Made by a program: the position numbers and the translations under genes
Notes under the pieces: generated by a model
Told to the model about the DNA's origin: nothing
Database searches by the model: none
The model's input: the letters and a program-made list of their open reading frames with translations, nothing else
Assembly: GCA_963736235.1 (NCBI GenBank)
Contig: CAVTOR010000005.1
Span: 1-64,000 of the forward strand
Source: CAVORB01 sp963736235
GTDB taxonomy: Bacteria > Pseudomonadota > Gammaproteobacteria > Chromatiales > Chromatiaceae
Direction of reading: 5' to 3'
Length of the DNA: 64,000 nucleotides
Part shown: positions 43,529 to 52,315 of the stretch, in pieces
Layout of the letters: the number at the start of each line of letters is the position of its first letter
Numbering within the stretch: the stretch's first letter is position 1

Positions 43529-43984
43529 TTGTTCCGTGGGGTATCCATTCTAAATCTGGACGCCAAGGGAAGGCTGGCGATACCCGCTCGTTATCGCGAG
43601 CAGTTGCAGGCGTGCTGTGCCTCCCGTCTCGTGATCACCGTCGACGCCGACCACTGTCTGCTGATTTACCCCGAGCCGAACTGGGTCGAGATTGAGCGCA
43701 AGCTCGAGCGGTTGCCGTCCTTCAACCCCACCGCGAGGAAGCTCCAGCGGCTCTATATCGGTCATGCCCAGGACGTCGAGATGGACGCCCAGGGTCGCGT
43801 GCTCCTGCCGCCTTCGTTGAGGAGCTTCGCCTCCCTGGACAAGCGGGTCGCCCTGGTGGGGCAGAGCAACAAGTTCGAGCTGTGGGATGAGGATGCCTGG
43901 GTCGGGCGCCGCGACGAGTGGTTGAACGAGGCGGATCTCCAGCAAATGGAGACCGCCACCGACTTCGCGTCGCTCTCGATCTGA
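43529..43984 (+). CDS. mraZ: Transcriptional regulator MraZ
   Basis: 151 residues, two AbrB-like SpoVT domains: FRGVSILNLDAKGRLAIPAR (residues 2-21) and QDVEMDAQGRVLLPPSLRSF in the middle. Ring-shaped DNA-binding regulator of the dcw cluster. The start codon is TTG (43529), set by the conserved FRG start. Binds the repeats at 43480-43503. First gene of the cluster; 11 bases to rsmH. Confidence 0.96.
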   Translation: MFRGVSILNLDAKGRLAIPARYREQLQACCASRLVITVDADHCLLIYPEPNWVEIERKLERLPSFNPTARKLQRLYIGHAQDVEMDAQGRVLLPPSLRSFASLDKRVALVGQSNKFELWDEDAWVGRRDEWLNEADLQQMETATDFASLSI

Positions 43985-43995
43985 CTGACGACAAG

Positions 43996-44928
43996 ATGGG
44001 CGATGCGGCGCACAAGCCTGTTCTGCTGGAGGAGAGTTTGGAGGCATTGGCGATCAAGGCGGATGGCCTGTACCTGGACTGCACGTACGGACGCGGCGGC
44101 CACTCGCGGGCGCTGCTGGCGAGTTTGGGGGCCGCAGGGCGCCTGTTTGCCCTGGACCGGGACCCGGGCGCGGTTGCCGATGGTCAGGCGCTGGCCCAGC
44201 ACGACGCGCGTTTCACGATCGAGCAGACGCCATTCTCCGGAGCGCGGCGAGTAGCGCTTCGTCACGGTCTGACGGGGCGCTTGAGTGGCCTTCTGCTGGA
44301 TCTCGGCGTTTCCTCTCCTCAACTCGACGAGCCGGGTCGCGGCTTCAGCTTCACCGCGGAAGGTCCTCTGGACATGCGCATGGACAACGGCCGCGGCGAG
44401 ACCGCCGCGGAATGGCTGGCTCGCGCCCCCGAGCAGGAGATCGCGAGGGTTCTGCACGAGTACGGGGAGGAGCGCTTTTCCCGCCGTATCGCGCGGGCCA
44501 TTGGCCGCGCCCGACGAGAAGCGGCGATCGCGACCACGCGCCGCCTGGTGGAGATCGTGTCCGCGGCGTGTCCGACCCGCGAGCCGGGGAAGCACCCGGC
44601 GACGCGCACCTTCCAGGCCCTCCGGATTCAAGTCAACGGTGAGTTGGACGAGTTGCGCGCCTGTCTCGCCAGCGTGTGCGATCTTCTCGCCGCGGGCGGA
44701 CGGCTTGTAGTCATCAGCTTCCACTCCCTGGAGGATCGGATCGTGAAGCGGTTCATTCGCGACGAGGCCCGCGGCCAGCAGTTTCCGCGTGGGGTCCCAG
44801 TGGTCGCGGGCGATTCCCGTGGGCGCCTGCGCCCGGTGGGCAAGCCCGTGCGTCCTTCTCCGGGCGAACTGGCGGCCAATCCGCGCGCGCGCAGCGCCGT
44901 CATGCGAGTGGCGGAGCGGCTGGAATGA
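43996..44928 (+). CDS. rsmH: 16S rRNA (cytosine-1402 N4)-methyltransferase RsmH
   Basis: 310 residues. Starts HKPVLLEESLEALAIKADG; SAM-binding YLDCTYGRGGHSRALLAS; LGVSSPQLDEPGRGFSF; GPLDMRMD; FQALRIQVNGELDEL; FHSLEDRIVKRFIRD. Methylates the same ribosomal nucleotide (C1402) as RsmI. Start at 43996 follows mraZ closely; stop overlaps ftsL by 4 bases. Confidence 0.97.
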   Translation: MGDAAHKPVLLEESLEALAIKADGLYLDCTYGRGGHSRALLASLGAAGRLFALDRDPGAVADGQALAQHDARFTIEQTPFSGARRVALRHGLTGRLSGLLLDLGVSSPQLDEPGRGFSFTAEGPLDMRMDNGRGETAAEWLARAPEQEIARVLHEYGEERFSRRIARAIGRARREAAIATTRRLVEIVSAACPTREPGKHPATRTFQALRIQVNGELDELRACLASVCDLLAAGGRLVVISFHSLEDRIVKRFIRDEARGQQFPRGVPVVAGDSRGRLRPVGKPVRPSPGELAANPRARSAVMRVAERLE

Positions 44929-45215
44929 CGCGCGGAGAATTGCGGGCGGCGCTGATCCTGACCTTGGCCGTGATCGCCTCGGCGGTCGCCGTGGTCTACG
45001 GCAAGTTCGTGAGCCGCGTGGAGTTCGTTGCGCTGCAGGCCTTGATCGCCGAGCGCCAGGCGCTGGAGGTGCAGTGGGGGCAGCTGCGCCTCGAGGAGGC
45101 GGCGCTGACCACGCATCCGCGGGTCGAGGAGCGGGCGCGCAAGCTGTTGAGCATGCACCTCCCGCAGCGTGGAGAGGTGCGCGTGATCGAGGCGGAATCC
45201 GAACATGGCCAGTAG
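44925..45215 (+). CDS. ftsL: Cell division protein FtsL
   Basis: 96 residues: short cytosolic tail, one membrane helix (LRAALILTLAVIASAVAVVY), then a periplasmic coiled coil (ALIAERQALEVQWGQLRLEE) ending in ARKLLSMHLPQ. It forms the FtsQLB complex. Overlaps rsmH by 4 and ftsI by 11 bases. Confidence 0.93.
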   Translation: MTRGELRAALILTLAVIASAVAVVYGKFVSRVEFVALQALIAERQALEVQWGQLRLEEAALTTHPRVEERARKLLSMHLPQRGEVRVIEAESEHGQ

Positions 45216-46959
45216 GACGCGCAGGCTTAAGCGCGCCCAGCGGCTTTCCGAGCACAGGCCAAGCACCCGTCTGCGCCGCCGTGTGCTCTTGAGTTTTCTC
45301 GGTGTCTTTCTGGTTGCCGTGGTCGGAAGCGCCCTGTACCGCCAAGTCATCGACAACGAGTTCCTGCAGCACGAGGGCGCGCGCCGTTATCTTCGCTTGT
45401 CCGAGATCCCGGCCCGGCGCGGCATGATCCTGGACCGCAACGGCGAGCCCCTTGCGGTCAGCACGCCGGTGGCGACCGTGTGGGCAGATCCGCGCAAGCT
45501 GACGGGCCGCCAGGACGTGATGCGGGAACTCGCCGCGGCCCTGCAAATGAAATCGAAGGACCTGATCGAGAAGATCGAAAGCCGTCCCGGCCGCGGCTTC
45601 GTCTACCTCAAGCGGCGCATCGGCCCGGACGAGACCGTTGCGGTCGAGGAGATCATCGAGCGTTACCGTCTCGACTCCATCGGGATGGAAAGCGAGTACC
45701 GGCGCTTCTACCCCAGCGGCGAGATCTTTGGGCACATCATCGGTTTCACCGACATCGACGACCGGGGGATCGAGGGCATGGAGCTGCTCTACGACAAGTG
45801 GCTGCGTGCCGAGCCCGGTCTGCGGCGCGTCATTCAGGATGGACGCCGGCGTGTGGTGGCGGAAGTGGAGCGGACGCGCTCGCCGCGCCACGGGCGCGAT
45901 CTGACGCTCAGCCTGGATCGGCGCCTTCAGTTCCTGGCCTACAGGGAGCTCAAGCGCGCGGTGCAAGACCATCGCGCCAGCTCGGCGACTGCCGTGGTGC
46001 TCGACGTGGAGACGGGCGAGGTGCTGGCGATGGTCAATCAGCCTGCCTACAACCCCAATGGCAAGCTCGAAGGCGCTGGCAGTACCCGCCGCAACCGTGC
46101 CCTCACCGACGTGATGGAGCCGGGCTCGACGGTCAAGCCGTTCGTCGTGGCCGCGGCACTCGAGGCCGGTCTGGTGGGACCCGATACGCCCATCGACACC
46201 GCCCCCGGTACCCTCCGGGTGGGCCGCAACCGGGTCAAGGACGTGCGCAACTACGGCACGCTGACGACGACCCGGGTATTGACCAAGTCCAGCAACGTGG
46301 GCTCGGTCAAGCTGGCGATGCGCATGAACAAGTCCGTGCTCTGGACGCTCTACGAGAGTCTCGGTTTCGGTAGGCCAACCGACAGCCATTTCCCCGGCGA
46401 GGTTGCCGGTCGCCTGCGCCACTACGATGACTGGTCGATGTTTGAGCACGCCACCCATGCCTTCGGCTATGGGCTGTCGGTCACCTCGCTGCAGCTCGTC
46501 CAGGCATACTCGGTCCTGGGGGCGGATGGCCTGCTGCGTCCGGTCAGTCTACTGAAGCGCGACGCGGTGCCCGAGGGGCGCCGCGTACTGTCGGAACGGA
46601 CCACGCGCCAGGTACGGGCGATGATGGAGACGGTGGTATCCGCCGAGGGTACGGCCAAGGAGGCCGCCATCGAGGGCTATCGGGTGGCCGGCAAGACGGG
46701 TACCGCCAAGAAGGCCGCCAAGGGCGGGTATGCCTCCAAGCGTTACCAGGCGGTATTCGCCGGGGTGGCACCGGCCTCGCGGCCGCGCTTCGCCATGGTG
46801 GTGATGGTCGACGAGCCCAGCGGGAAACACTATTACGGCGGCAAGGTAGCGGCGCCGGTCTTCGCGCGGGTGATGCAGGGGGCCTTGCGCCTGTTCAACG
46901 TGGCGCCGGACGACCCTTCGCAGACGCTGCGTCTGGCCGGTGTGGAGGAGCATCGATGA
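45205..46959 (+). CDS. ftsI: Peptidoglycan transpeptidase FtsI (PBP3)
   Basis: 584 residues. One membrane anchor (LLSFLGVFLVAVVGSALYRQ), a PBP dimer domain (RRGMILDRNGEPLAVSTPVA), then the transpeptidase: active Ser in EPGSTVKPF, second motif SSN (LTKSSNVGSVK), third motif KTGT (VAGKTGTAKK). Crosslinks septal wall with FtsW. All catalytic residues intact. Stop overlaps murE by 4 bases. Confidence 0.97.
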   Translation: MASRTRRLKRAQRLSEHRPSTRLRRRVLLSFLGVFLVAVVGSALYRQVIDNEFLQHEGARRYLRLSEIPARRGMILDRNGEPLAVSTPVATVWADPRKLTGRQDVMRELAAALQMKSKDLIEKIESRPGRGFVYLKRRIGPDETVAVEEIIERYRLDSIGMESEYRRFYPSGEIFGHIIGFTDIDDRGIEGMELLYDKWLRAEPGLRRVIQDGRRRVVAEVERTRSPRHGRDLTLSLDRRLQFLAYRELKRAVQDHRASSATAVVLDVETGEVLAMVNQPAYNPNGKLEGAGSTRRNRALTDVMEPGSTVKPFVVAAALEAGLVGPDTPIDTAPGTLRVGRNRVKDVRNYGTLTTTRVLTKSSNVGSVKLAMRMNKSVLWTLYESLGFGRPTDSHFPGEVAGRLRHYDDWSMFEHATHAFGYGLSVTSLQLVQAYSVLGADGLLRPVSLLKRDAVPEGRRVLSERTTRQVRAMMETVVSAEGTAKEAAIEGYRVAGKTGTAKKAAKGGYASKRYQAVFAGVAPASRPRFAMVVMVDEPSGKHYYGGKVAAPVFARVMQGALRLFNVAPDDPSQTLRLAGVEEHR

Positions 46960-48500
46960 TGCCGCTCGTCAGCGCCTCGCGCCCATGGTACCTCAGCGAG
47001 TTGCTGGAGGGCTTCGTGCCGGCACGGGTCGAGGCGGACGTGCTGGTGTCGAGCCTGACCCTGGATAGCCGCAAGGTGGAGGCCGGCGGCTTGTTTCTGG
47101 CTTGCGATGGTGGGTCCTTCCACGGGCTCGACTTTGCGGTTGACGCGCGGCGGCGTGGCGCCTGTGCGATCGTCGCCGAGCCGAACGAGCGCTGGACAGC
47201 GGAGGCCATGTCGACGCTCGCGCAGACGCTGCGCGTCCCCGTGGTCCCGGTGCCGACCCTCGGGCGCGTGGCCAGCGCGTTGGCCGACAGGTTCTTTGAC
47301 CACCCCAGCGCGGCGTTGGAGGTCATCGGTGTCACCGGCACCAACGGCAAGACCAGCGTGACCAACTATCTGGCGCAGGCATTCGCTCCCGAGCTGACCT
47401 GCGGCATCCTCGGCACGCTCGGCGCCGGATTCCCCGGGGATCTGATTGCGGGCACGCATACGACGCCGGACCCGGTCAGCCTACAGGAAATCCTCGCGTG
47501 GATGCGCGGCCGCGGTGCCGGGGCGGTAGCCATGGAGGTCTCCTCCCATGCCTTGGAGCAGGGCCGGGTCGGAGCCGTGCACTTCAGCCACGCCGTACTC
47601 ACCAATTTTAGCCGGGATCACCTGGACTATCACGGCGACATGGCGAGCTATGGCGCAGCCAAACGCCGGCTGTTCAGCATGCCCGGGCTCTCCTGGGTGG
47701 TGCTCAATCAGGACGAGCCGCTTAGCGACACCATACTCGCCGCGTTGAGCCCCGCGGTGTCGGTTGCCTGGTACAGCCTGCGGTCCGACGCGCAACCCCG
47801 GGGTCGTTGCGACCTGTGGCTCAGGGCGCGCGACGTCACGCCGCGATCGCGGGGGCTGTCCCTGCGGGTAGAGACCAGCGTCGGCGACGGGGGGCTCGAG
47901 ATCGGGCTCGTCGGCCGTTTCAACGCCGCGAATCTGTTGGCGGTGCTCGCCGTGTTGCTGTCGCGAGGCTTGCCGTTGTCGCGCGCGCTGCGAGAGATCG
48001 CGGCGGTACGCGGCGTGCCTGGACGCATGGAGTCCTTCGGCGGCGGTGCCGCGCCCCAGGTGGTGGTGGATTATGCCCACACACCCGACGCACTGGAGCA
48101 GGCGCTGACCAACCTGCGCGACCATGTCCCGGGGCGTTTGATATGCGTGTTCGGCTGCGGGGGCGATCGGGATCGCGGCAAACGCCCCCTGATGGGCGAG
48201 GTCGCGGAACGCTTGAGCGACCAGGTGATCGTCACCGACGACAACCCGCGGCGCGAGGATGGAGAGGCCATCATCTCGGAGATCCTGACCGGGATGGAGC
48301 GTCCTGAGGCGGTTCGGATCGAGCGCCGCCGCGCGTTGGCGATTCGCATGGCGATCGCCACCGCGGGCCCCGACGACCTGGTGCTGGTCGCCGGAAAGGG
48401 GCACGAGACCATGCAGGACATGGGCGAGCTCAAGGTACATTTCAGCGATCGCGCCCAGGTGGTGCAGGCGCTGCAGGAGCGTGGGGGGCCGGGGGAATGA
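46956..48500 (+). CDS. murE: UDP-MurNAc-L-Ala-D-Glu:meso-DAP ligase
   Basis: 514 residues. ATP-binding GVTGTNGKTSVTNYLAQAF, substrate region SSHALEQGRVGAVHFSHAVL and the DAP-recognition motif DNPRREDGE, which indicates meso-diaminopimelate (gram-negative type wall). Also VDYAHTPDALEQALTNL and VFGCGGDRDRGKRPLMG. Overlaps both neighbours by 4 bases. Confidence 0.97.
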   Translation: MMPLVSASRPWYLSELLEGFVPARVEADVLVSSLTLDSRKVEAGGLFLACDGGSFHGLDFAVDARRRGACAIVAEPNERWTAEAMSTLAQTLRVPVVPVPTLGRVASALADRFFDHPSAALEVIGVTGTNGKTSVTNYLAQAFAPELTCGILGTLGAGFPGDLIAGTHTTPDPVSLQEILAWMRGRGAGAVAMEVSSHALEQGRVGAVHFSHAVLTNFSRDHLDYHGDMASYGAAKRRLFSMPGLSWVVLNQDEPLSDTILAALSPAVSVAWYSLRSDAQPRGRCDLWLRARDVTPRSRGLSLRVETSVGDGGLEIGLVGRFNAANLLAVLAVLLSRGLPLSRALREIAAVRGVPGRMESFGGGAAPQVVVDYAHTPDALEQALTNLRDHVPGRLICVFGCGGDRDRGKRPLMGEVAERLSDQVIVTDDNPRREDGEAIISEILTGMERPEAVRIERRRALAIRMAIATAGPDDLVLVAGKGHETMQDMGELKVHFSDRAQVVQALQERGGPGE

Positions 48501-49861
48501 TGTGGACCCTGTCCGATGCGGCACGGCTGATCGGTGGCGACATCCTGGGCGCGGATATCGGCTTCGACTCCGTGGGCACGGACAGTCGCACGACCGGTGC
48601 GGGTCAGCTCTTTGTTGCCCTGCGTGGGGAGCGTTTCGACGGTCACGATTTCATCGCCCAGGCAGTGACCAGCGGAGCGGCGGCCGTGCTTGTGGACCAT
48701 CCGTTGATTGCGCCCATTCCCCAATGGGTGGTGGAGGATACGCGTCTGACGCTGGGACGGATGGCCGCAGCCTGGCGGGATCGCTTTCCGGGCCGGGTGA
48801 TCGCGGTCACGGGCAGCAACGGGAAAACAACCTGCAAGGAGATGATCGCCGGGGTTCTCGGTCGGGTCGGCGCCGTGCGCGCGACCCAGGGCAACCTCAA
48901 CAACGATATCGGCATGCCGCTGACCCTGCTCGCCTCCCGGGACGAGGACTTTCTGGTGCTCGAGATGGGTGCCAACCACCCGGGCGAGATCGGCTATCTC
49001 ACCGAAATCGGCCGGCCCGACGTAGCCGTGATCACCAATGCCGGGCGCGCTCATCTCGAGGGCTTTGGCAGCGTGGAGGGCGTCGCCCAGGCGAAGGGAG
49101 AGATCGCGCGGGGGCTGCCGGCGACCGGTGTCTTCATCGTCCCCTCCGATTCACCCTGGACCGACCTGTGGCGCGACCTCGCTGCAGGGAGGCGGATGCT
49201 CACCTGCGGACCGGGCGCGGCTGCCGACGTGCGGGTCCGGGCCGACAGCCTGACTAGCGAATGGGACGCCGAGGGTTTCCGTACCCGCTTCAGCGTCAGC
49301 GCTGGAGGTACCGACATGGACCTGGAGCTTCCCCTCGCCGGGATGCACAACGTGCGCAACGCCCTGATCGCGGTCGCCGTGGCGATCGCACTGGATGTTC
49401 CGGTCGACGGCATCCGCGCCGGCCTGGCGGGTTTGCGGCCGGTGCCCCGTCGCCTGCAGCCGCGGTTCGGGATCAAGGGTCTGCGGGTGATCGACGATAG
49501 CTACAACGCCAATCCGGATTCGGTGCAGGCGGCGATTCAGGTGCTTGCGGGATTGCCGGGGCGTCATTGGCTGGCGCTCGGAGACCTGGGCGAGTTGGGT
49601 CTCGACGCCCGCGCCCTGCATCGGGAGATTGGGGCCTTTGCAAGGTCCGCTGGGGTCGATGGTCTCTACGCGGTGGGCGCATTGAGCGCGGAGGCGGTGA
49701 CCGCCTTCGGGCCGGGAGGGCGGCACTTTCCAGACCAGGAGAGCCTGCTCGCGGCGCTTCAGTCGGATCTTGGCCCCGGTGACTGCCTGTTGGTCAAGGG
49801 CTCGCGGCTGGCCGTGATGGATCGGGTCGCGGATGCACTCTGCGCAGCGGGGGCGGGCTGA
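48497..49861 (+). CDS. murF: UDP-MurNAc-tripeptide:D-Ala-D-Ala ligase
   Basis: 454 residues. GVITGSNGKTT-type loop AVTGSNGKTTCKEMIAGVL, LVLEMGANHPGEIGYL, AGRAHLEGFGS, and RPVPRRLQPRFGIKG with VIDDSYNANPDSVQAAIQVL. Adds the terminal dipeptide to the stem peptide. Starts inside the murE stop (ATGA). Confidence 0.97.
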   Translation: MMWTLSDAARLIGGDILGADIGFDSVGTDSRTTGAGQLFVALRGERFDGHDFIAQAVTSGAAAVLVDHPLIAPIPQWVVEDTRLTLGRMAAAWRDRFPGRVIAVTGSNGKTTCKEMIAGVLGRVGAVRATQGNLNNDIGMPLTLLASRDEDFLVLEMGANHPGEIGYLTEIGRPDVAVITNAGRAHLEGFGSVEGVAQAKGEIARGLPATGVFIVPSDSPWTDLWRDLAAGRRMLTCGPGAAADVRVRADSLTSEWDAEGFRTRFSVSAGGTDMDLELPLAGMHNVRNALIAVAVAIALDVPVDGIRAGLAGLRPVPRRLQPRFGIKGLRVIDDSYNANPDSVQAAIQVLAGLPGRHWLALGDLGELGLDARALHREIGAFARSAGVDGLYAVGALSAEAVTAFGPGGRHFPDQESLLAALQSDLGPGDCLLVKGSRLAVMDRVADALCAAGAG

Positions 49862-49862
49862 C

Positions 49863-50945
49863 ATGTTGCTCTATCTGACCGATTGGCTGGGGCAGGTGGA
49901 CAGCGCCTTCTACGTCTTCCGCTACCTGACCCTTCGCGCGATTCTGGGCGTGCTGACGGCGCTCGTCATTTCGTTCGCGGTGGGGCCGGCCATGATCCGC
50001 CGCCTGACCCGATTCAAGATCGGCCAGACGGTGCGGAACGACGGTCCGCGGTCACATCTCTCCAAGGCGGGCACGCCGACGATGGGCGGGGCCTTGATCC
50101 TGGTGAGCGTGGGCGTGAGCACGCTGCTGTGGTCGGACCTCGGCAACCGTTACGTCTGGCTGGTGCTGCTGGTCACGCTCGCCTACGGAGCGATCGGCCT
50201 AGTCGACGACTACAAAAAGCTGGTGCTCAAGGACCCGCGCGGGCTGGCGGCGCGTTACAAGTACCTCTGGCAGTCGGTGGCGGGCATTGCGGCGGCCCTG
50301 TACCTCTATTGGATCTCCTCCACGCCGGCGGAGACCGCCCTGCTGGTTCCCTATCTGAAGGACGTTTCCTTTCAACTCGGTGGCTGGTTCGTCCTCCTCT
50401 CTTATCTCGTTATCGTCGGTAGCAGCAATGCCGTGAACCTCACCGACGGCCTCGACGGGCTGGCGGTCCTGCCCACGGTGCTGGTGTGCGGCGCGCTCGG
50501 CGTCTTCGTGTACGCCACCGGACACGTCGACTTTGCCAGTTACCTCAAGATCCCCCACATCCCGGGCGTCGGCGAGGTGGTGGTGTTCTGCGGCGCGCTG
50601 GTCGGGGCCGGCCTCGGATTTCTCTGGTTCAACACCTATCCCGCCCAGGTGTTCATGGGCGATGTCGGCGCCCTCTCCCTGGGGGCCGCTCTGGGCGTGG
50701 TGGCCGTGACCGCTCGTCAGGAGTTGGTGCTGCTGATCATGGGCGGGGTGTTCGTCGCGGAGACCTTTTCGGTGATGCTGCAGGTAGCCTCCTTCAAGCT
50801 CACCGGCAAGCGCATCTTCCGCATGGCGCCGCTGCATCATCACTTCGAGCTGCAGGGCTGGCCCGAGCCGCGGGTAATCGTTCGTTTCTGGATCGCCACC
50901 GTGATTCTGGTCCTGGTGGGCTTGGCGAGCCTGAAGATCAGATGA
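49863..50945 (+). CDS. mraY: Phospho-MurNAc-pentapeptide transferase MraY
   Basis: 360 residues, about ten membrane helices. Moves phospho-MurNAc-pentapeptide to undecaprenyl phosphate, giving lipid I. Motifs: VRNDGPRSHLSKAGTPTMGG, GLVDDYKK, NLTDGLDGLA (catalytic Asp region), FNTYPAQVFMGDVGALSLGA, and MAPLHHHFELQGWPE. The ATG at 49863 overlaps the murF stop by one base. Confidence 0.97.
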   Translation: MLLYLTDWLGQVDSAFYVFRYLTLRAILGVLTALVISFAVGPAMIRRLTRFKIGQTVRNDGPRSHLSKAGTPTMGGALILVSVGVSTLLWSDLGNRYVWLVLLVTLAYGAIGLVDDYKKLVLKDPRGLAARYKYLWQSVAGIAAALYLYWISSTPAETALLVPYLKDVSFQLGGWFVLLSYLVIVGSSNAVNLTDGLDGLAVLPTVLVCGALGVFVYATGHVDFASYLKIPHIPGVGEVVVFCGALVGAGLGFLWFNTYPAQVFMGDVGALSLGAALGVVAVTARQELVLLIMGGVFVAETFSVMLQVASFKLTGKRIFRMAPLHHHFELQGWPEPRVIVRFWIATVILVLVGLASLKIR

Positions 50946-52315
50946 TGAGCGCCGCCATCAGGATCCCGCAGGTCAAGGCACCCAAGACGTTGATCGTGGG
51001 CCTCGGGAAAACGGGTCTCTCGGTTGCCCGCTATCTGCGCGCCCAGGGGATCTCGGTGGCGGTGACCGACTCCCGTGCCAATCCGCCCGGTATGGAGCAG
51101 GCGCGCCTTGAGATGCCGGACACGGCCCTGTTCACCGGTGGTTTCGATGCGGATGCCTTCGCCGCCGCGGAGCTGCTGGTGGTGAGCCCAGGCGTGCCGG
51201 TGCGCGAGCCCTTGGTGGCCGAGGCGGCCGCGCGCGGAACGCCCGTGATCGGCGACGTCGAACTGTTCGCGCAGGCGGCGCGGGCGCCGGTGGTTGCAAT
51301 CACCGGGTCGAATGGCAAGAGCACCGTCACCAGCCTCCTCGGGCAAATGGCCAGGCTCGCGGGTTTGCGGGTCGCGGTTGGCGGCAATCTCGGCGAGCCT
51401 GCCCTCGACTTGCTGGACGACGGTGTCGAGCTGTACGTGCTGGAGCTGTCCAGCTTCCAGCTCGAGACGACCCAGACCTTGGCCACCAAGGCGGCGACCG
51501 TGCTCAACGTTTCCGCTGATCACATGGACCGCTACCCGAGCCTGGAGGAATATGCCGCAGCCAAGGCGCGGGTATTCGACCACGCCGAGACCGCTGTCCT
51601 CAATCGGGACGATCCCCTGGTTTGCGCGATGGCTGGACGGGCGAAGGCAGAGATCGGGTTCACCCTCGCGGCCCCCCGCAGCCGCGATGACTTCGGGCTG
51701 ATCGAAAGGGCGGGCGAGACCTGGCTGGTCCGCGGGCAAGAGCCCTTGATGGGGGCCGGGGAGATCGCATTGGCCGGGCGCCACAATCTGGCGAACGCGT
51801 TGGCCGCCCTGGCCCTGGGGAGTGCCTGCGGCCTGCCGGTGACCTCGATGCGCGAGGCCCTTCGTCGGTTCCGTGGGCTGCCCCACCGGACCGTGCTGGT
51901 GGCGGCCAGGCGAGGCGTGCGCTGGTACGACGATTCTAAAGGCACGAATCCGGGCGCCACCGTCGCCGCGCTGCGCGGCCTCGTCGATCCCGCCGGGTCC
52001 GGGCGTGCGGTGCTGATCGCCGGCGGCGACTGCAAGGGGGCCGACTTCTCGCCTTTGCTGCCGGTGGTCCGGGACGCCGCGCGGGCGGTCGTCCTCATCG
52101 GGCGCGACGCCCCGCTGATCGAGCGGGTGCTGCGTGGGACGGTGCCCCTGCTGCATGCAAAGGACATGGAGAATGCCGCTGCTCTGGCGGCGGAGGCCGC
52201 GCTGCCCGGCGACTGCGTGCTCCTATCCCCGGCCTGCGCAAGCTTCGACATGTTCGACAACTATGAGCACCGGGGCCGCGTGTTTGCCGCCGCCGTCGAG
52301 GGGTTGCCGGAATGA
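50942..52315 (+). CDS. murD: UDP-MurNAc-L-Ala:D-Glu ligase
   Basis: 457 residues. N-terminal Rossmann part LIVGLGKTGLSVARYLRAQG, ATP loop AITGSNGKSTVTSLLGQMA, LELSSFQLETTQTL, NVSADHMDRYPSLEEYAAAK, and the C-terminal WYDDSKGTNPGATVAALRG and LLSPACASFDMFDNYEHRG. Overlaps mraY and ftsW by 4 bases each. Confidence 0.97.
   Translation: MMSAAIRIPQVKAPKTLIVGLGKTGLSVARYLRAQGISVAVTDSRANPPGMEQARLEMPDTALFTGGFDADAFAAAELLVVSPGVPVREPLVAEAAARGTPVIGDVELFAQAARAPVVAITGSNGKSTVTSLLGQMARLAGLRVAVGGNLGEPALDLLDDGVELYVLELSSFQLETTQTLATKAATVLNVSADHMDRYPSLEEYAAAKARVFDHAETAVLNRDDPLVCAMAGRAKAEIGFTLAAPRSRDDFGLIERAGETWLVRGQEPLMGAGEIALAGRHNLANALAALALGSACGLPVTSMREALRRFRGLPHRTVLVAARRGVRWYDDSKGTNPGATVAALRGLVDPAGSGRAVLIAGGDCKGADFSPLLPVVRDAARAVVLIGRDAPLIERVLRGTVPLLHAKDMENAAALAAEAALPGDCVLLSPACASFDMFDNYEHRGRVFAAAVEGLPE

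Noticed and set aside
43762..46458. 898-codon minus-strand open frame across mraZ-ftsI
   Set aside because: Antisense of intact conserved dcw genes; no recognisable domain. Typical of GC-rich codon bias.
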